The notes under the pieces were generated by a model. The model worked only from the letters and a program-made list of their open reading frames with translations, was not told the origin of the DNA and did no database searches. Shown piece after piece: positions 53,908 through 63,452 of a stretch of DNA of 64,000 nt; positions within the stretch are counted from its first letter, which is position 1, and each line of letters begins with the position of its first letter. Source of the DNA: Ichthyophis bannanicus (taxonomy: Eukaryota; Chordata; Amphibia; Gymnophiona; Ichthyophiidae); the NCBI GenBank assembly GCA_033557465.1, contig CM066032.1, positions 54,472,955 through 54,536,954 on the forward strand. Reading direction: 5' to 3'. A program made the position numbers and the translations under genes.

Positions 53908-54309
53908 ATGTGATCGTATTTAGTAGCTCTTTGGATGGTATGAGCAGCAGTGTGTAGCGCGATTTGAAGAGGGAGAAGTGTGGATTGAGGCAGATCCTGA
54001 TAAATGTTGTTGCAGTAGTCTGCATGGGGAAGAGTAAGTGCTTGAAGTGCTGATCTAAAATCTATTGTTTCTAGGAGGGGGCGGAGTTATTACAGGGTCT
54101 TTGTTTTGAAATTGTTCTGGCTGTCATTGCTACTTGAGTTTTGAAGAAGAGTTGCCGGTCGATAATGATTCTGAGGTATTTCAGCTCTGTTTTTACATTT
54201 ATCTGGATGTTGTTTAATGTTATAGTGGTTGGAGGTGTGAAGGAGGTATCCTTTTAATGAATATAGCTTCAGTCTTTTTGAAGTTGATTGATAGGTTATT
54301 TGTTGAGAG

Positions 54310-54708
54310 CTAGTGGGTGACTTCTATGAAACAGTCTTGAATTTGTGTGTAATCCAGATGATTGAAGTGGAATGGGCAGTAAAGCATAATATCATCAGGG
54401 TATAGGTGAAAGTGGATGTTGTGCTTTTTGATAATAGAGCATAGCGGTTGTAGGTATAGGTTGAAGAGTGGTGCGGATAGTGTGGAACCTTGTGGTACTT
54501 CTTGCATTTGTTGGTAAGGTTTGGAGATGTTTGAGCCCATCTTTATTTCTTGTTGTCGGTCAATAAGATATGATTGGAACCATTTGAGTACAATGCATTG
54601 AATTCCAAATAGTTGAAGTCTTTGAAGTAGCATATTATGGTCGACTGTATCAAACACCGCGGAGTTGTCCAGGAATATTAAGAGGTAAGCATGTGTTTGG
54701 TCCCTCAC
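54310..54708 (-). pseudogene. L2-clade LINE reverse transcriptase fragment
   Basis: The frame reads DNSAVFDTVDHNMLLQRLQL, WFQSYLIDRQQEIKMG, VPQGSTLSAPLFNLYLQPL and the catalytic box YPDDIMLYC (YADD changed to YPDD). The sequence is close in type to the L2 at 60951-62201. Downstream parts of the same ORF lie in broken frames towards 53910 and then 52599-52270. Confidence 0.8.
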
Positions 54709-55123
54709 TTGGTTTGTAGTTTGTCTTGCTGTGAGGGCTTGTGTGCATCAGTGATGCTGAGAGCTAAGCTATCAGTAGCTTAGCTACTGGCAGGGTCTCC
54801 TAAGATAGACAGGTCTCAGCTGAGATGCCAAACTAAGAGAAACCACCCATCTGGGCAGCAGCAGACTAGGACAGTGTTGTAAGCGGAGGATCATATAACT
54901 GCGAAGAAGAAAGGCTTGGTATATCTACTTCTGTATCTTGACTCGAAAACCCAATGGATAGTCACAAAACAAAGTGCACTATAGTGCTGGAAGATGAGAC
55001 CACCAGGTTCGAAGGCACTCAGATGTCTACTGGGGACAAGCTGAAGATTTCTCAGAGTAAAACCAGCATTTATAATATTGTTGGATCAGCTGATGTAGTT
55101 GCACATGAAAAGAGAGTCAGAAG

Positions 55124-55697
55124 TTTTTATTTATTTATTTATTTCAACTCTTTTTTTATACCGCTGCTTCCAGCGATCAGGGGCGGTTTACATGGAACTA
55201 CAACACAGTGGTACATGGAGCATATTTAACCAATACAATTTAAACAAGGAACTTAGAACAATAACTATATGCATACCAGTGCACACTAATTACAGAGGCA
55301 TAGTGATGGCTGGATTTTCTTAGCTATATACATTGAAATAAGGGAGGGAAATGGGAGGTGTTAGACTGTTGGGGTAGAAGGGGGGTGGAGTTATTGGAGG
55401 TATTGTTTATTAGGTGTGCATTTTAATATTGTGAGAAAAGGTATGTTTTCAATTCCTTGCAGAAAGTTAGGAGATCTTTGATAGCTCTGATTTGGTAAGG
55501 GAGGGTGTTCCAAAGTATAGGTATTGTGTATCTGAATGTTTTGGATCTAAGGGTTGGAACTTGCAGAAGGTTTTGAGTGTGCTTTTGCTTGTGTATGGTA
55601 TCAGTTTGAGATTTTATTATACTGGAGAGGTAAGAGGGGGAGATATCATTATACAATTTAAAAGCAGTGAGGATTTGCTTGTTGCAAAGATATCTTA
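55124..55697 (-). mobile_element. L2-clade LINE 3' fragment inside the RTE element
   Basis: The TTTATTTATTTATTTATTTC tail and TACCGCTGCTTCCAGCGATC sequence mark the minus-strand 3' end. The C-terminal ORF end is at 55656-55423 (LRSKTFRYTIPILWNTLPYQ and KELKTYLFSQY). Confidence 0.8.
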
Positions 55698-55719
55698 CAT
55701 ACTAGGGCATGAATCAAGG

Positions 55720-56400
55720 GAAGTTGGAGGTGGTCAAGAATGAATAGTATGTGTACAACTCAATCTGTTAGGTGTCAGTGAACTGAAATAGACTGGTTTT
55801 GGGCACTTTGCATCTGATGATCATATGGTTTACTATGCTGGAAATGAAAGACAAAGAAGAAATGCTGTTGCATGTATATTTAAGAAGAAACTTGCAAGAA
55901 CTGTAATGAAATATAATGTGGTCAGTGAATGCTTAATTTCTTTTCATCTACGAGGAAAGCCTATCAACACAACTATAATTCAGGTATATGCCCCAACAAC
56001 AGCTGCAGAAGAGGAAGACGTTGATGAGTTCTATGAACAAGTACAAGCTGAAATTGACAGAACATGCAAACAGGATATCCTGATAGTCATGGGTGACTGA
56101 AATGCAAAAAATGGCAACAAAGAAGAAGACAAAGTGGTTGGTAAATATGGACTTGGCATCTGAAATGAAGATGAAAAGACTGATAGAATTCTGCAAGACC
56201 AATATCTATTCATCTCAAACACCTTCTTCCAGCAACACAAGCACGAACTGTACACGTGGATTTCACCCAATGGATTGTACAGGAATCAAATTGATTATAT
56301 CTGTGGAAGACAACGATGGAAAAGCTTGATAACATCAACAAAGACAAAACCTGGAGCTGACTGTGGTACAGATCACCAACTACTAGTATGCAAACTCAAG
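55720..56400 (+). pseudogene. RTE-type endonuclease domain, broken
   Basis: The frame has HMVYYAGNERQRRNAVACIF, VVSECLISFHLRGKPINTT, IQVYAPTTAAEEEDVDEFYE and DILIVMGD followed by a stop where NAKNG would continue. Downstream, in another frame, are GCTACACGTGG-type sequence and the D-H block (TDHQLLVCKLK at about 56370). Stops at 56098 and several frameshifts disable it. Confidence 0.75.
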
Positions 56401-56886
56401 CTAAAATTGAAAAAGAGCAAGCCATTCATGAATGTAGCAAAATAAGACCTTGAGAATATACCACTGGAATTTAAAGACTGCCTGAGAAATTGATTTGCTG
56501 TTTTAGATACAAATGACAGAATTCCACGAAGAGTTATGGATGACATCAAGAAGGTTGTGTTGGAAGAAAGCGATAAGTCTCTACATAAGATGAAAAAGCA
56601 AAAACGGCCAAAATGGATGACAGCAGAAACTCTGAAAATTGTTCAGAAACGCAGAGAAGCAAAAGCCAGAGGAGAAAGAGAGGCAATCAAATAACTCAAC
56701 AGAGATATCCAATATGCAGCAAGACAAGACAAGACAAGGTAAAGTACTACAATGACACATGCAAGGAAATAGAATCAGAAGCTATTAGAGGAAGAACAAG
56801 ATTCGTTTTTCTAAAGTTATGAGAGTTAAAGAAAATATTCCAGCCTCAAATTGGAATGCTACAAGATGCTAAGGGATCCATGTTGA

Positions 56887-57288
56887 ATGATGCTGAGAAG
56901 ATCAAGAAAAGGTGGAAAGAATCTACAGTTATTATACCATAAAGATCAAGTGGACCAACAGCCATTTCAACCTATACTTTATGATCAGGAACCATTGGTG
57001 ATGAAAGAAGTCAAAGCAGTATTGAAAGCCTTATCAAAGAACAAAGCACCAGGCATTGATGGCATTTCCACTGAAGTATTACAGCAATCGGATGAAGCTG
57101 TTACCATACTTTCAAGTCTCTGCCAGGAAATTTGGAAGACAGATTCATGGCCAACTGACTGGAAAAGGTCTGTGTTTATAACAATACTGAATAAAGGTGA
57201 CCCGACTGACTGTGGAAATTATTGCACAATCGCTCTGATCCCACATACCAGCAAGATTCTACTCAAATCATTCAGCAGAGACTACAAC
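56887..57288 (+). pseudogene. RTE-type reverse transcriptase N-terminal part
   Basis: The 138-codon frame reads EPLVMKEVKAVLKALSKNKA, PGIDGISTEVLQQSDEAVTI, WPTDWKRSVFITILNKGDPT and NYCTIALIPHTSKILLKSFS. The sequence stops before the palm domain; 57289 onwards is CR1-B. The intervening piece 56400-56887 holds the linker in broken frames. Confidence 0.8.
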
Positions 57289-57775
57289 CTGAAGAGAGGC
57301 TAAAAAGGTTAAGGCTCTTCAACCTGGAAAAGAGATGGCTGAGGGGAGATATGATAGAGGTCTATAAATTAATGAATGTAGTGGAATGAGTAAACGTAGA
57401 TAGATTGTTTACGCCATCAAAATATAAAAAGACTAGGGACATGCAATGAAGCTACAGTGTAACCTATTTAAGACTAATAAGAGAAAATATTTTTTCACTC
57501 AACATGTAATCAAACTCTGGAATTCATTACTGGAGGATGTAATAAAAACTGTTAGTGTAGTTGGGTTTAAAAAGGTTTGAACAAGTTCTTGGAGGAAAGG
57601 TCTATAAACCATTATTAAAGGGGTCCCAGGAAATCCCTCAATATAAGCATTATGGAACCTGTGTCTTTTGGGGAAACTGCTAGGTACTTGTGAACTAGAT
57701 TGGCCACTGTTGGAAACAGGATACTGGGCTTGATGGACCTTGGTCTGACCCAGTATGGCATATCATATGTTTTTA
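57289..57775 (+). mobile_element. CR1-B LINE 3' fragment
   Basis: It begins GAGAGGCTAAAAAGGTTAAG, includes the ORF2 C-terminal end in broken frame and ends GACCCAGTATGGCATATCAT with a TTTTTATGA-type decayed tail. Right-arm sequence of Harbinger-like copy 5 follows at 57776. Confidence 0.85.
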
Positions 57776-58264
57776 TGACTCTGTGGAGGTACATGTCTTC
57801 CCCATCCTATGCCACACACTTACATTGCACCCCACTGTGCATTGGTATAGCTGCCTCTCACATGCTTTTCCAATTTACTGACTGCCACATAGGTTGCCAA
57901 CGGATCTTGCAGGTCCATCAACTCCCACCTGTCCTTCCATCCATAACCTTTACATTGACTTTCCTTGGTTCTCCTTTATCCAGCATTAGGGTTACAGCTG
58001 TTTTTGGATGTTAAGGTGCATGCTTGACAGCTTAATGCGCAATGTCCTGTTAATGCACATTAAATGGCCCATAGTGCCCTTTAGCTGGAATGCCTCCTAT
58101 GCGCCCGGTACCCTTTACGTATGTAACACCCCTTATTGCTGTCATTAACGCCTGTTACCTTAACGCCCTTTAGTAAACATACCACTTAGGGTTATTTCCT
58201 TTCATGCTTCCTGTATGCTTGCTTTTGTAAGTGTTTAACAAATACTATAAATTTAAAAAAGAAG

Positions 58265-58440
58265 AATATTGTGTGAATTTTGGTCATATCTTAGAAAGGA
58301 TATAATAGAATTAGAAAAGGTATAGAGAAGAGCCACCAAAATGGGAAAGGGGATGGAAGGATAATCCTATGAGGACAAGCTTAAAAGATTAGGGCTCTTC
58401 AACTTGGAAAAGAGAGGGCTGAGGGGAGATACAGTACAAT
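58265..58440 (+). mobile_element. CR1-B LINE internal fragment
   Basis: The translation corresponds to the [16 protein letters not shown] region of CR1-B ORF2 in broken frame (GAGCCACCAAAATGGGAAAG). Both ends are lost; L2 sequence starts near 58441. Confidence 0.7.
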
Positions 58441-59505
58441 TATTTGTAAAACATTATCCTTGTTGGACCTCACTCCACAAAGCCATCATTGGAACTCCTC
58501 CCAATAGCATGGATAATCATTAATCACATTTTGACATCTGGAACTGTTCCATACATCTGGAAGAAAGCGGTCATTCATCCCATTCTTAAGAACCACTCCG
58601 CCAGCACTTTTGATCTAGGAAACTACCATCTAGTCTCTAACCTCCCTTTCCTCTCTAAACTGGCAGAGCGCCATGGGCCTGATATTATGTTAGGATGGCT
58701 AGGTACAAATACGATGCCTAGCCATTGCTGCTGTCTTCTAACCCTGGATATTCAATGCTGGGGTCATATGCAGCCCTGGCATCGAATATCCGGTGTTGCC
58801 GCACAAGCCCAGAAGCCACAGAGGCTAACCGGGTAGTGGTGTTATTGAACTGCTTCCCAATTAGCTTCTATGGGTAAAGATAGGTCAGCTTTTACAGTGC
58901 CTATCTTTTACCCATAGAAGCCAATTGGGTAGTGGTTAGCCTCTGTTGCCACCCATGACAAACCCCGGAATGTCCATGACACATCCTGATGCTAAGCGGT
59001 TAGCATCGGGGCATCTAGGGGAGATAATCGGGGATATATCCCACTGAGCGGCATCACACAGTTTACAGGGCTGTAAATCGTGAAAATGGCTTTCAAATAT
59101 CAGGCCCCATACTTTTAACCAATTCACAGACCATACTGAACATACCCATTCTTTTCATCCCAGATAATCTGTTTTTCAGTTGCGTCATAGTAGAGAAACT
59201 TTTCTAACACTGCTCCTCAGTGAAGTGTGCCAATCTCTGGACCAAGGTAAAATGGCTAGAGCCATATCTCTCAATTTAACTGCAGCTTTTGATTTGGCCA
59301 ACCTCAACATCCTTCTTACATGTCTTCATGATACAGGCCTTCACTATTCTGTTTTATCCTGGTTCATTGATAGGTCAGCTGTCCTGTCTACTACCCAACC
59401 TCTAGCTTGTGGTGTTCCACAGGGGTCATTTCTCCCCCTGTGCTTTTCAACATTTTTCTGAGTCCTTTTGCACTTCTGATGCAGGAATTAGGCTTAGATT
59501 CTGCT
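58441..59505 (+). pseudogene. L2-clade LINE RT fragment, split by a MITE
   Basis: The left part (58489-58672) encodes IINHILTSGTVPYIWKKAVI, HPILKNHSAS and NYHLVSNLPFLSKLAE. The right part (59180-59461) encodes ISLNLTAAFDLANLNILLTC and CGVPQGSFLPLCFSTFF. The MITE (58675-59107) lies between them. A deletion or mutation in the LLF-type motif and stops make it inactive. The catalytic box is not readable. Confidence 0.75.
58675..59107. mobile_element. MITE with GGGCCTGATATT inverted termini
   Basis: It begins GGGCCTGATATT and ends AATATCAGGCCC, flanked by CAT on both sides (58672-58674 and 59108-59110), a 3-bp duplication. The interior contains an inverted repeat around 58895: CTTCTATGGGTAAAGATAGG faces CCTATCTTTTACCCATAGAAG. 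It has no coding capacity. The superfamily is uncertain. Confidence 0.7.
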
Positions 59506-59510
59506 TTTCA

Positions 59511-59935
59511 GAAGACGTTTTTGCGAGGAGCTAGCTAAACTAAAAGTAGACAAAGCAATGGGACCAGAAGTGGTACATTCAAGAGTATTGAAGGAAATTA
59601 GAGAGGTTTCAGCAGCTCCATTGTCTGATCTTTTCAAAGCTTCTTTAGAGTCAGGAATAGTCCCAGAGAACTGGAAAAAGGCATATGTGGTCCCTTTACA
59701 TAAAAGCGGAAGTAAGGATGAAGTTGAGAACTACAGGCCAGTTAGTCTAACCTCTGGTGAGTAAATTAATCAAAATGCTGATAAAACAGAGGATAGTGAG
59801 GTTTCTGGAGTTTAATGGATTGCAGCATCTGAGATAGCATGGTTTTACTAGAGGCAGGCCTTGACAGACAAACCTCATTAATTTCTTTGACTGGCTGACC
59901 AAAGTGTTGAACCGAGGAAGAGCCTTTGATTTATT
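59511..59935 (+). pseudogene. CR1-A-like reverse transcriptase fragment
   Basis: The frame reads ELAKLKVDKAMGPEVVHSRV-like, LSDLFKASLESGIVPENWKK and NYRPVSLTSGE, then a frameshift leads into QHGFTRGRP-type sequence. It is diverged from the young CR1-A copies, so it is an older relative. It is cut at 59935 by an L2 insertion. Confidence 0.75.
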
Positions 59936-60680
59936 TATTTATTTATGTATTTATTTATTTAACTGGTTTTATATACCGTTTTTCTGCAAGACAAAACTGT
60001 TTACATTGAACATGTAGTAACATTTACATGGAACAGTTAGAACTATGGACAAATAACTGGTAGAAATATTACATTGAACAAGTAGTAACTTTTGTATGGA
60101 ACAGTTGGAACTATGTACAGATAACTGTTATAAATATTATATTGTTACAACTGAACAAGAGAACAACATGATTATTTACATATGGCATAGCTGCTATGTG
60201 GTGAGGCATTGTGTCGCCTGCTTATGGGGGGTGAGTGGTGAGAGTGGTGAGGATGGGCGGGGTATGATCTTGTGGGTGGTTTGTGGCGGTAGCTGCGTTG
60301 AAGTATTCTTTGAAAAGAAAGGTCTTAAGATGTTTTTTGAAGAGGATGTGGGATTGGAGGGCCCGTAATGTGGGGGGTAGTTTGTTCCAGTTGGTGGGGG
60401 CGTAGAATTGGAAAGCTCTTGTGCAGGTGCGTTGTGGTTTCTTGGAGCTCTGTGCAGGTAGAAGGAGGAGATTTGCTGTGTTTTGGTGCCGGAGTCTGCT
60501 GTTGTTGGGGCGCTCAATTAGTAGTTGTAGCTGTTCCACTGTAGTGTTGAGGAGGGCTCTATGCATGAGGACAATGGTCTTAAACCTGATACGGGATCTA
60601 ACTGGTAGCCAGTGTAGGGATTTCAATATGGGCGTGAGTGGGTGTGTCTGGTTGCTCCAGCGATGAGTCGTGCAGCTGTG
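59936..60680 (-). mobile_element. L2-clade LINE 3' fragment
   Basis: The TTTATTTATTTATTTATG tail and ACTGGTTTTATATACCGTTT mark the 3' end. The C-terminal frame at 60626-60222 reads KSLHWLPVRSRIRFKTIVLM and RAFQFYAPTNWNKLPPTLRA. The next L2 begins at 60681 and apparently inserted into this one. Confidence 0.85.
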
Positions 60681-60950
60681 TTTTTTTTATTTATTTATTT
60701 AATAGTTTCTTCTATACCGCCCCTTCCAGAGATCAAGGGCGGTTTACATTGAACAGTTAACAAATTTTGTATACTTCTGTATACTTTACATGGAACATGG
60801 TTTTAACTATATACAGATAATAATACATAAAAACATAACAGAACTAAATTACAAAAGGTTATTTACAAGAGCAGTAAAAACAACAGATTGGGTAAGACTT
60901 TTGCATGTTGGGTAAAGTGTGTAAGTAATGTAGTGTAAGGTTTTCTTGTG

Positions 60951-62201
60951 TTAGTCGTTTGTCCTATCTTGGGTGCTGTGGATGTGTTTTTGTGATTGTT
61001 GGGGAGAGGTTCTCTGTTGATAGGGGATTTCAAAATGGTTTGTGAAAAGGTAGGTTTTAAGTTCTTTTTTGAATTGATAAAGGTCTTTTATCATGCGAAT
61101 GGTTAGTGGTAGATCGTTCCAGAGAGTGGGGGCAGCGAAGGAGAAGGCCCTATCACTTGTAGTTACTTTAGTTTTTCTGATGGTTGTTTTTATGTTGAGG
61201 GAATGGATTGCGTTTTGTCTGTGCATTCTAGTTTCTGATGGGGGGTGTATTAGGGTAGACAAATGTGAGGGAGAGATTTTATTAAGGAGTTTGAAGGTAG
61301 TTAGGAGGATTTTGTATTTTATTCGGCTACTTATAGGGAGCCAATGCAAGTCTAACAGTATTGGGGTGACATGGTCTGTTATTTTGGCTTTTGTGATCAT
61401 CTTGGCGCATATGTTTTGGGCTCTTTGTAGTAGGTAGATGCTCTTTAGCGGTAAACCAATTAGGAGACTATTACAATAGTCAAAGTGGGGGGTGATGAGG
61501 GTATTGACTACTGATCTAAAATCATGTGTGTCAAGTAGGGGTCTTAGGTGTTGTATTGTCTTGAGTTTATAGAATATCGTTTTTACTGTCTGTTTTATGT
61601 GGGGAAGCATGGTGAGGGAGTGGTCTAATATTAGTCCCAGGTACTTTACCTCCTTTTTAACAGGTATAGGTGTGTTGTTGATTGAGATTGTTGCTGGGTA
61701 ATTGTAATCGGTGTCTGGCTTTCTTGTTACGAACATTGCTTCTGTCTTTTTGAGGTTGATGCTTAGATGGTTGTCTTTGAGCCATATGGTGGTCTCATTC
61801 ATGCATATGAGTAGGTTGTCATAGTTGGGGTTGTTAGAGTTTATGGGGATGGCAAGCATAATGTCATCCGCATAAATAAAATGGTTGATTTTATGTTTTT
61901 TGAATATATTTGTAATGGGTTGTAAGTACAGGTTGAAAAGGAGGGCGGAGAGGGCTGAGCCTTGGGGGATACCCTGACCTTGAGGGAAAGTTTCAGATGT
62001 TTCTTGACCCATTTGTACCTGTATTAATCTATGTGAGATGTATGACTTGAACCATTCAAGGACAGTCCCTCCTATTTTTAAATTTTCTAGTCTGTTGATG
62101 AGTGTGTTGTGATTGATGCTGTCAAATGCGGCAGATAGATCTATGAAGAGGAGTAGGAAACCTTGGTTATTGTCATTAGTGCCTCTGATGAGGAGGTCCA
62201 T
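60951..62201 (-). CDS. L2-clade reverse transcriptase and C-terminal domain
   Basis: The 416-codon open frame has LLLFIDLSAAFDSINHNTLI (RT motif A region), GIPQGSALSALLFNLYLQPI (motif B), the intact catalytic box FIYADDIMLAI, KKEVKYLGLILDHSL, LHWLPISSRIKYKILLTTFK and the C-terminal SFAAPTLWNDLPLTIRM. It would copy L2 RNA at the target site. The RT fingers lie upstream in a different frame (62201-62400), so a frameshift is present and the whole ORF2 is not intact. Confidence 0.85.
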   Translation of the reverse strand: MDLLIRGTNDNNQGFLLLFIDLSAAFDSINHNTLINRLENLKIGGTVLEWFKSYISHRLIQVQMGQETSETFPQGQGIPQGSALSALLFNLYLQPITNIFKKHKINHFIYADDIMLAIPINSNNPNYDNLLICMNETTIWLKDNHLSINLKKTEAMFVTRKPDTDYNYPATISINNTPIPVKKEVKYLGLILDHSLTMLPHIKQTVKTIFYKLKTIQHLRPLLDTHDFRSVVNTLITPHFDYCNSLLIGLPLKSIYLLQRAQNICAKMITKAKITDHVTPILLDLHWLPISSRIKYKILLTTFKLLNKISPSHLSTLIHPPSETRMHRQNAIHSLNIKTTIRKTKVTTSDRAFSFAAPTLWNDLPLTIRMIKDLYQFKKELKTYLFTNHFEIPYQQRTSPQQSQKHIHSTQDRTND

Positions 62202-62340
62202 CAGAGCGATTAGGAGAGTTTCAACTCCATGGAAGGGGCGAAATCCGAACTGATGAGAGTCAAGGAGTTTGTGTTCATCAATATGGTCCTGTAATTGGAG
62301 TTGTATAGTTTTTTCTATTATTTTGGCAATGAGTGGTATG

Positions 62341-63440
62341 CTAGCTATTGGTCTGTACGAGTTTGGGTCTTTTGGGTCTAGTTTTGTTGTTTTTTATGAT
62401 AGGGCGGATCGAGGAGAGTTTTAAGGTGTTGGGCATAATGCCTTGAGATAGTGATTGGTTCACTATGTATTCTATGTTTTCTGCAAGAAAGTCCTTAGTA
62501 GCTTTGATCCATGATACCGGGCATGGGTCGAGTGGGGAGGTTGTGGTGTTGATCATTGTAATAATTTTAAGCAGGTGATTTCGTTCAACCATGTGAAAGG
62601 TTGTCCATTGGTAGTTATTGTCGTTATTTGATTTTATTATGGTTGGGGTATGGGGTTTTTCCTTTAGTTTTTCAGCAAAGTGTGATGCTAGGGTTTGTAC
62701 ATTTATCATGTCCTGGTTAGGTTCTGGGTTGTGTATTTTTGTTAGTGTTTTCACAATTGAGAAGAGTTCTTTTGGTCGGTTAAGGGCGAGATTTATTACT
62801 TTGGCATAGTAGTCCCTTTTTGATTTGTTGATTGCATTTTTATAGCTATTAATTATGTTTATGTATTTGGTTTTGTTATGATTTGATCTTGTTTTTCTCC
62901 AGATTCTTTCCTGTTTTCATAGTTGCTTTTTTAGTAGGGCAAGGTCTTTTGTGAACCATTTTTCTGATTCTTTGACTCTCTTCTTCGTGATATGTGTAGG
63001 GGTGGCTGCTTCATGGATTGTTTGGTTCCAATTCTCTATAACTGAGTTGATGTCCGTTAGGTTTGTAGTGAGCTTGGGTAATATCTTTTCAAGGAATGTC
63101 TCGTTATCGAAGTGGGTAAAACGTGAGTGGTTTGATGTTGTATTTGTAGCTTTTGAGGGTGTTTGTGTAAGGAGGTGTAAGGTTATCAAGTGATGATCAG
63201 ACCATGGGACTTCTGTTATTATTGGGGGAGAGTATAGCTGGTGGAGGTTAAAAGGGGTGGGGAGAAAGATGAGATCTAGTGGGTTTCCTTTAGTGTGGGT
63301 GGGGGAAAGGATTATCTGGTTAAATCCCATTTGCATCATAGAGTCTAGGAAGTTGTCCTTTTAAGATTGGTTTAGGGAAGGGAGGTTAAGGTCGCCTAGG
63401 ATTACAAGGGGTTTGTTCCGAGATGCTGTGCATGCGATTT
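62341..63440 (-). pseudogene. L2-clade endonuclease C-terminal part and linker
   Basis: Frames at 63440-63361 (LVILGDLNLPSLNQS), 63339-62917 (SDHHLITLHLLT, EKWFTKDLALLKKQL) and 62754-62341 (DPCPVSWIKATKDFLAEN, LKLSSIRPIIKN) follow one another. Stops at about 63360 and 62915 separate them. The GDLNLP and SDHH motifs identify the endonuclease. Confidence 0.75.
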
Positions 63441-63452
63441 CAAGGATGGGGG

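Larger units (their letters stand above)
51982..54720 (-). mobile_element. L2-clade LINE, interrupted by CR1-B
   Basis: The 3' end at the left has TTTATTTATTTAGCTAGGC followed by AAGCGGTTTACAGGG. Own sequence: 51982-52599 and 53908-54720. The CR1-B LINE between is flanked by ATGTGA duplications. The RT of this L2 is at 54310-54708. Confidence 0.8.
54725..57288 (+). mobile_element. RTE/BovB-like LINE, interrupted by an L2 fragment, 3' end missing
   Basis: The 5' part has GTGAGGGCTTGTGTGCATCA, GGTCTCAGCTGAGATGCCAA and a stretch up to 55123. An L2 3' fragment (55124-about 55697) intervenes. The endonuclease then resumes (KLEVVKNE-like at about 55720) and continues to the RT, ending abruptly at 57288 where a CR1-B 3' end begins. 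The RT and endonuclease sequences resemble the RTE clade that includes BovB. Confidence 0.7.
48093..58185. mobile_element. Harbinger-like element with about 400-bp terminal inverted repeats (copy 5)
   Basis: The left arm starts GTGGTATGTTTACTAAAGGG (48093) and the right arm ends at 58185 with the reverse complement. The arms match through to about 48482 and 57780 (for example CATCCTATGCCA/TGGCATAGGATG). The flanking triplets are CTA and TTA, a 2/3 match to a 3-bp duplication. Own sequence: 48093-51981 and 57776-58185. The interior includes GTGTGCGTGTG and TGTGCATGATGAGGAGCA blocks related to copy 3 (35200-35310). L2, CR1-B, RTE and SINE insertions fill the rest. No transposase is found. Confidence 0.7.
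60681..63452 (-). mobile_element. L2-clade LINE, long copy
   Basis: It has a TTTATTTATTTATTTAATAG tail at the left (minus-strand 3' end) and extends through RT (60951-62201), linker (62341-62754) and endonuclease C-terminal part (62917-63440). At 63453 a CR1-A LINE takes over, so the 5' end lies beyond that insertion or is missing. Confidence 0.85.
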
